A stretch of 64,000 nt of DNA from contig NC_084497.1 of assembly GCF_030035675.1 (NCBI RefSeq), forward strand, positions 28,133,955 through 28,197,954. The letters are read 5' to 3'. Under the pieces are notes generated by a model. The model was given only the letters and a program-made list of their open reading frames with translations, made no database searches and was not told the origin of the DNA. Origin of the DNA: Rhineura floridana. Taxonomy: Eukaryota > Chordata > Lepidosauria > Squamata > Rhineuridae. Each line of letters starts with the position of its first letter. Position 1 is the first letter of the stretch. Position numbers and translations under genes: made by a program. Below are positions 60,801 to 64,000 of the stretch, in pieces.

Positions 60801-63800
60801 ACTCTGAACTTCTTCCGCTCCGGAATCCAGTTTGGAAGTTGGGGCTCTTTCCAGCTCCCGGGGTTGCTGAATTTCGGGGAGTTTAAGGTGAGCAACGCTC
60901 GATGCTTCTGCCTTCCCCCTTTTATCGTTAGGAAAAAATAACACACGCCAAGTGTTCTTGGCTTCCAGGAAAGTACTAGCAAAAGTGATAAATGCCGCTT
61001 GATGTATGACAAAATCACCTTGTCAGTTATTCTTCTGGTGAACCTCTGTCCAAATGTTGCCAGACAGTTTGATAAAGAGAACAAGGGGGAAAGCCTTTCT
61101 TGGTCGTTCACTGAGTGAGTTCCAGCTCCACAGATTGACTTGGTTGCCTCAGGGTCTCGTGAGCGGGTTTTGCTGCCTAATATTTATTTATTATTAATTA
61201 TGTTTAGTTATATTCAGTTTGTTAGCCGGCTAACACAGGGCAGGCGACTTGAAATTGAGTGTAAAAGCACACAAAAATTATGTGCTGATTATTCTGATAA
61301 CATTATGTTGAATTATTGTATTTTATTTATTTAATTTCTTAGTTCCCTAACTCAAGGCAACTTACAATCGATATGTACACAGTCTTGTGGGTTATATCTT
61401 ACTCGAGAGTAGACCCATTGAAATGAATGAAACTAAGTTGGCCATTTCCATTAACTTCAGTGGGACTACTCTTGAGTAGGGCTAGCACTGGATGTACCCC
61501 AATTTGCGGTGTTGTCATGTATAAAATTATTATGAGGTGTTGTTATTTCTGTATTAGCCTCAGGGCAGATGACTTGCAATCAAGTTTAAAAGGATACAAA
61601 ATTATGAAAGTGAGCCATGAAAATTGAGCAACAAATCAGTCCATAAAAACATAGATCAACACCAGCCTCTACAGAAAACAAAACTAACCAGCCAGCCAGA
61701 GCGAACACTTAATATGCATAGCCTTGAGTTCTTTAAAAGTGTCTTGGGCCAGAAATGCACGGATCCATCCATCCCTTCTCCAGGGGATTTGGCCTCTTTT
61801 TTTTTTCACCTTGCATCAGGGTCTAATTTTTCCACCCCTTGAACACGTAAACAGTCGGACCGTGAGACGCCCTCCGTGTCTGCATAAGTTCCCCTCGGTT
61901 TGCTCATCGATTTTCAACCTTGCTGCCTCCAGTGCTCGGAGTCGGATAAAAAATGCCACCTGTGGACTGCTGTGGACTTGGGCTTCTTCATCCTGATGGG
62001 GATCCTGGGGGGCCTCTTGGGAGCCACCTTCAACTGCATCAACAAGAGGCTGGCGAAATACCGCATGCGGAACGTCCTGCCCAAACCCAAGCTGGTCAGG
62101 TACCTTGCACCCCTTTTTCCTGCCTGTCCTTCGCTGCTCTGTGTGTGTGCGTTTGCGTTTGCCTGGCTGTTAGTGAAGAACAGACCCTGGGGGAGAGTCT
62201 AAACATGCTCAACTTTGGAACTCCCTGCCTCTTGACATCGGGCAGGTGCCTTCGCTGCATCCTTTTCAGCACCTGCTTAAAACATTTTTGTTTTACATGG
62301 CCAGACGCGCAGAATGCTGGCCATGACTTGGAACCCTTTTGTTTACTGTCGCTTTTAATCATCTCTTTGAATGTTTTTAAATACCTGTTTTTTTATTGAT
62401 CACTTTAGTGGTTTTTTTAAAAAAAAAAACACAGTAGAACTACTTAGAGACTGTATTACAATCAAGCATTATATAAATGTTGTGATATAAAAATATATAG
62501 AGGCAACAGCTGTCCATCCAGGCAAATAAGGATTATTATCGCAGGTCTAGAACATTTTGCAGCCAGGCAAAAGCATTTGAAGAGGACTTGGAGAGAGTGG
62601 AGAGAAAATCCTAGAGGGTCTCATTTAGTTTCTGGGCCTCAGATTTTCCATCCCTGGGCTATCCTAAGGCACTCTATGGGGGGGGGGTTCCCTTCTATTG
62701 CTGCAGCCTCCAAGGTTGCAGTGTGGCTGGGCGGACAGCAGAGTGCAGCAGTGAATAGTTCTGAGTTGTGGAATCCCCTTGCATGCTTTTCTTGCCTCTT
62801 TTCACTTGCAGAGTCTTGGAGAGCCTGTTGGTGTGTCTAACGACCACCCTGGTGGTCTTTGTCGCTTCCATGGTTCTAGGGGAATGCCGGCCGCTGTCTT
62901 CCGCCAACCACGGGGACAACAGCTCTCTTGGCCAGCAGGTAATTGAGAGAGTCTTGTGCCCTTGCTTGAAGAGAGGAGTAGAAAAACCTACGCTGGTAGG
63001 TGTCCCCTCCACCTTTGGTTAAATGCACCTCTGTTGCTCCTTCTATTTCCACCATGCAGGGTGTGAGTGCCGTTGCATTTTTGGCCAAATTAGGCACCAC
63101 CCGCACAGAAGAGGGAGATTACTAGCAGACTTGGGCAGGAAAATAGGAAAGCAAGGATGGGGGATGGGAGGGCAGGAATCCCAAATAATCTCACTCTACA
63201 CTGCAGCATTTTGTTGTAGCCCTCACTTTTACATAATTAACATCAATGAATACCGTTAGTGGATTGAGCTGCAGTGCACCGATGCTTACATCCATATTCT
63301 AATTTATGCATTTTGCAAGAGAACCTTCCAACTCCAAACTTTTTTTTTCTGGTTCCCTGCTTTTCCCAGCTTAGAGAGACTGCCTAAATTTCCAATGGAA
63401 GCTTCCAGGAGTATTTTTGTAATGTTTTTGTTTTGGTCTGGTTTCTGGCAGCCAGAATTAAGAAGAAACGGGGCAGTTTTAATTCCCCATGGTATTTTTT
63501 AAATGTTTATTAAATGTTAAAACACCACGTCGAATTAAGATTGCCCCCACATGGGAGAAGAGCCATACCTTGGGGGTAGAACTCGGGGGCTCCTGCTAGA
63601 AGGAAGGGCGGGATAGAAATCAAATAATAAATAAACATCTGCTTCGCATGTGGATCCAGGTTCCAATGCTGGCAGCATCACCAGGCAGGGCAGGAAAAGA
63701 TTCCCTCCTGATACCCTGGAGAGCTACTGCCAGTCAGAGTAGACAGTACTGAGCTGGATGGATCAGTGGTCTGACTTGGTGTAAGGCAGCCTCCTGTGTT

Positions 63801-64000
63801 CCTATTCAATAATTTATTCAGATCAATGAGGACTAGAATCTTGCTTTACTTTAGGGGATAATCTGCAGCTCAGTGGTAGGCACCTGCCAGGTTCAGTCCC
63901 TGGCAGCATCTCCAGGAAGGAGCAAAGAAAGCCACTGCCAATCAGCATTGACAATACTGAGCTAGGTGGAGCTGCTCTGTTTAAAGTGGATTTCTAAGTT
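48818..64000 (+). CDS. CLCN6: CLCN6, N-terminal half (13 coding exons, residues 1-414), runs off the window
   Basis: Exons: 48818-48898, 52007-52066, 53641-53706, 54438-54503, 54965-55031, 55776-55882, 57154-57280, 58151-58218, 59201-59259, 59991-60123, 60774-60887, 61933-62099, 62812-62938. All junctions and phases fit, and the protein aligns with human CLC-6 throughout, two residues shorter before the first motif. CLC-6 is a late-endosomal/lysosomal 2Cl-/H+ exchanger, mostly neuronal in mammals. Key residues: anion-selectivity Ser155 in GSGIPE, gating Glu198 in GKEGP, and proton Glu265 in FSLEEGSS, equivalent to human 157, 200 and 267; an exchanger is therefore expected. NSS at 408 fits the human glycosylated loop at 410. 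The second half, with the CBS domains, lies to the right. Residue numbers assume the exon-1 ATG. Confidence 0.96.
49029..49770. repeat. About 210-bp unit repeated three times in CLCN6 intron 1
   Basis: AATGAATCGCTGCAAAACC (49029), AATGAGTCACTGCAAAACC (49241) and AATGAGCCATTGCAG (49449) start the units, so periods are 212 and 208 bp. Shared later motifs are CATACTCAGGGGCACC/CATGCCCAGAGGCACC and GTCCTGGAATG. The third unit is interrupted by a MITE T. Confidence 0.75.
49498..49607. repeat. MITE family T inside the third 210-bp unit
   Basis: TTGCATCCAGTTTTAGTTC and TTTACTCTGAGTAAGTAG arms; flanked by 15-bp direct repeats TTATCTCAGATGTAT at 49474 and 49609. Confidence 0.7.
49880..49982 (+). mobile_element. 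Sauria SINE 3' fragment
   Basis: Only the tail half remains: GAATACCACTTACCATG, CATAAGGTCGCCCATAAG and a T-rich end, matching 8200-8302. Confidence 0.75.
50205..50425. repeat. MITE family P copy 2
   Basis: Ends with ATTTAAAACACTATGATACC and AAATGTGCTG; the inside has GAGCTACAATTCCCAGAG and GGGACTATAGTTTG in inverted arrangement. Confidence 0.65.
50745..51560. repeat. Two MITE family M copies with A/T-rich sequence between
   Basis: Foldbacks at about 50745-50870 and 51467-51560; (TTA)n at 51280-51318. The remainder of 50870-51460 is A/T-rich and unassigned. Confidence 0.55.
52007..52066 (+). CDS. CLCN6: CLCN6 coding exon 2 (residues 28-47)
   Basis: [20 protein letters not shown], as in human with small changes; acceptor TTTGCAG, donor GTGAGA. 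Confidence 0.96.
52300..52500 (-). repeat. Interspersed repeat family N, 3'-truncated
   Basis: TTCAGGACAGACAAAGGG and ATGCAGTGACGGCCACC, equivalent to the left part of 15640-16015. Confidence 0.6.
52490..52665. repeat. MITE family P copy 3
   Basis: GGCTTCCCCACCCCAGAAA pairs with TCTGGGGGAAGCC; the core has GCGCTACAATTCCCAGCG and GGGAACTGTAGCTTAAC. Confidence 0.7.
52878..53022. repeat. MITE family M, long near-perfect hairpin
   Basis: AGCCTTTCCCAATCTTTGGG pairs with AAAAGTTGGGAAAGGCT; arms continue through TCCCCAGATG and CATCTGGGGA. This is the best-preserved M hairpin in CLCN6. Confidence 0.8.
53382..53515. repeat. MITE family M
   Basis: GGACTACAGCTGCCATCATC and AAGGGAGCTGGAGTCC arms, just upstream of CLCN6 exon 3. 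Between 53720 and 54430 nothing is recognised. Confidence 0.65.
53641..53706 (+). CDS. CLCN6: CLCN6 coding exon 3 (residues 48-69)
   Basis: [20 protein letters not shown] then NR; donor GTAAGA. Confidence 0.95.
54438..54503 (+). CDS. CLCN6: CLCN6 coding exon 4 (residues 70-91)
   Basis: [17 protein letters not shown] leading into the first membrane helix; donor ATG/GTAAGG. Confidence 0.96.
54605..54815 (+). repeat. LINE-like 3' end with AT microsatellite, copy 2
   Basis: TAGTACCACTCCCTATATAT, GCCCTGAGTGCCCTATTA and AAATAAATGATAATAA; matches 31520-31735 in reverse. Confidence 0.65.
54965..55031 (+). CDS. CLCN6: CLCN6 coding exon 5 (residues 92-113)
   Basis: [20 protein letters not shown] then QS; donor T/GTATCC is a non-ideal but phase-correct site. 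Confidence 0.93.
55776..55882 (+). CDS. CLCN6: CLCN6 coding exon 6 (residues 115-149)
   Basis: [19 protein letters not shown] and a hydrophobic helix [15 protein letters not shown]; donor GTAACG. Confidence 0.96.
56430..56672 (-). mobile_element. tRNA-derived SINE (Sauria-like head, no Bov-B tail)
   Basis: Minus-strand head GTGGTGAAGTGATTAGAG and B box GATTCGAAACC-like, then GTGACCTTGGGCCAGTC and a body ending in GGAGAAAAGGCAGGATAC. The head and body resemble 8070-8302, but the 3' end differs. Confidence 0.75.
56935..57062. repeat. MITE family M
   Basis: GCCTTCCAGATGTAGTTGG and CAACATCTGGAAGGCCACAGG ends. The region 56690-56900 is decayed interspersed repeat related to 32690-32800. Confidence 0.65.
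57154..57280 (+). CDS. CLCN6: CLCN6 coding exon 7 (residues 150-191), GSGIPE motif
   Basis: [18 protein letters not shown] with selectivity Ser155, then GVLFSVAG. Confidence 0.97.
57850..58140. repeat. Decayed interspersed repeat of unassigned class
   Basis: Text such as TCTCCTTGGGCAGAGCATTC and GGACCACCACTGAAAAG is typical of a squamate multicopy element with poor classification; it ends next to CLCN6 exon 8. Confidence 0.45.
58151..58218 (+). CDS. CLCN6: CLCN6 coding exon 8 (residues 193-214), GKEGP motif
   Basis: [20 protein letters not shown] with gating Glu198; donor GTGAGT. Confidence 0.97.
58912..59085. repeat. Foldback element with about 50-bp arms, centred at 59000
   Basis: AGAGAGTTCAGCTTCTTGG at 58924 pairs with CCAAGAACCTGAACTCTCT ending at 59076; TGCAATTCTA pairs with TAGAATTGCA. 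It is a different family from M, P and T, in CLCN6 intron 8. Confidence 0.8.
59201..59259 (+). CDS. CLCN6: CLCN6 coding exon 9 (residues 215-233)
   Basis: [19 protein letters not shown]; acceptor CCCCCCAG, donor AG/GTACAG. Confidence 0.96.
59991..60123 (+). CDS. CLCN6: CLCN6 coding exon 10 (residues 235-278), proton glutamate
   Basis: [19 protein letters not shown] then [18 protein letters not shown] with Glu265; donor GTAAGG. Confidence 0.97.
60486..60750. repeat. Imperfect tandem duplication, about 157-bp period
   Basis: TTTTCCCACCCTGGGGTTG and GTTTCCCACCTAAGAATTG are 157 bp apart, with GATGAGGACT-like blocks repeated. It ends just upstream of CLCN6 exon 11. Confidence 0.5.
60774..60887 (+). 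CDS. CLCN6: CLCN6 coding exon 11 (residues 279-316)
   Basis: [20 protein letters not shown] and [11 protein letters not shown]; phase 0 at both ends. Confidence 0.97.
61388..61500. repeat. MITE family T
   Basis: GAGAGTAGACCCATTGAAATG and CAGTGGGACTACTCTTGAG arms. Confidence 0.65.
61933..62099 (+). CDS. CLCN6: CLCN6 coding exon 12 (residues 317-371)
   Basis: [34 protein letters not shown] and [14 protein letters not shown]. Confidence 0.97.
62812..62938 (+). CDS. CLCN6: CLCN6 coding exon 13 (residues 373-414)
   Basis: [39 protein letters not shown] with an N-glycosylation sequon; donor GTAATT. This is the last CLCN6 exon I can find in the window. Confidence 0.95.
63636..64000 (+). mobile_element. 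Two family B SINEs, the second cut by the window edge
   Basis: Copies at about 63636-63802 (head degraded) and 63846 to the end. They lie in the intron after CLCN6 exon 13. The stretch 62940-63630 before them shows only a LINE-like fragment near 63600. Confidence 0.8.

Overview
The window is vertebrate nuclear DNA, most likely from a squamate reptile (a lizard-type genome). Evidence: spliced genes with GT-AG introns; Bov-B (RTE) LINE 3' ends together with a Sauria-type SINE carrying the matching Bov-B tail; a CR1 LINE; over twenty copies of one tRNA-derived SINE; and many short foldback (MITE-like) elements. Nothing bacterial or CRISPR-like is present.

Gene layout, left to right: the last coding exon and 3' UTR of AGTRAP (+, 4971 to about 5830); a C1orf167 orthologue (+, first ATG 7617, stop 23956, 14 coding exons); MTHFR (-, 43793 down to 25840, 11 coding exons, 656 codons); and the first 13 coding exons of CLCN6 (+, 48818-62938, running off the right edge). 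This is the order and orientation of the human 1p36 block AGTRAP-C1orf167-MTHFR-CLCN6. Exon models were built by hand from splice sites, reading phase and family knowledge. All phases close: C1orf167 gives 1170 codons plus stop, MTHFR 656 plus stop, and CLCN6 414 codons to the last exon in the window.

C1orf167 and MTHFR are tail to tail, with about 1.6 kb between predicted poly(A) and stop. MTHFR and CLCN6 are head to head across about 600 bp, with a SINE inserted between the two starts. AGTRAP is an angiotensin-receptor adaptor, MTHFR makes 5-methyl-THF in the cytosol, and CLCN6 encodes a late-endosomal Cl-/H+ exchanger. C1orf167 is poorly characterised; here it shows Trp-rich Sfi1-like repeats. 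The four genes share a location, not a pathway.

The rest is introns and spacers packed with repeats: a young CR1 with open ORF1 and endonuclease at 1-2345, two Bov-B 3' ends, several SINE families, at least four MITE families, and some local tandem repeats. The most interesting host-gene observations are two candidate N-terminal extensions of MTHFR: an in-frame upstream ATG in the 5' exon, and a 61-codon open alternative first exon ending in a consensus GC-type donor of the right phase. I did not find a novel multi-gene system.
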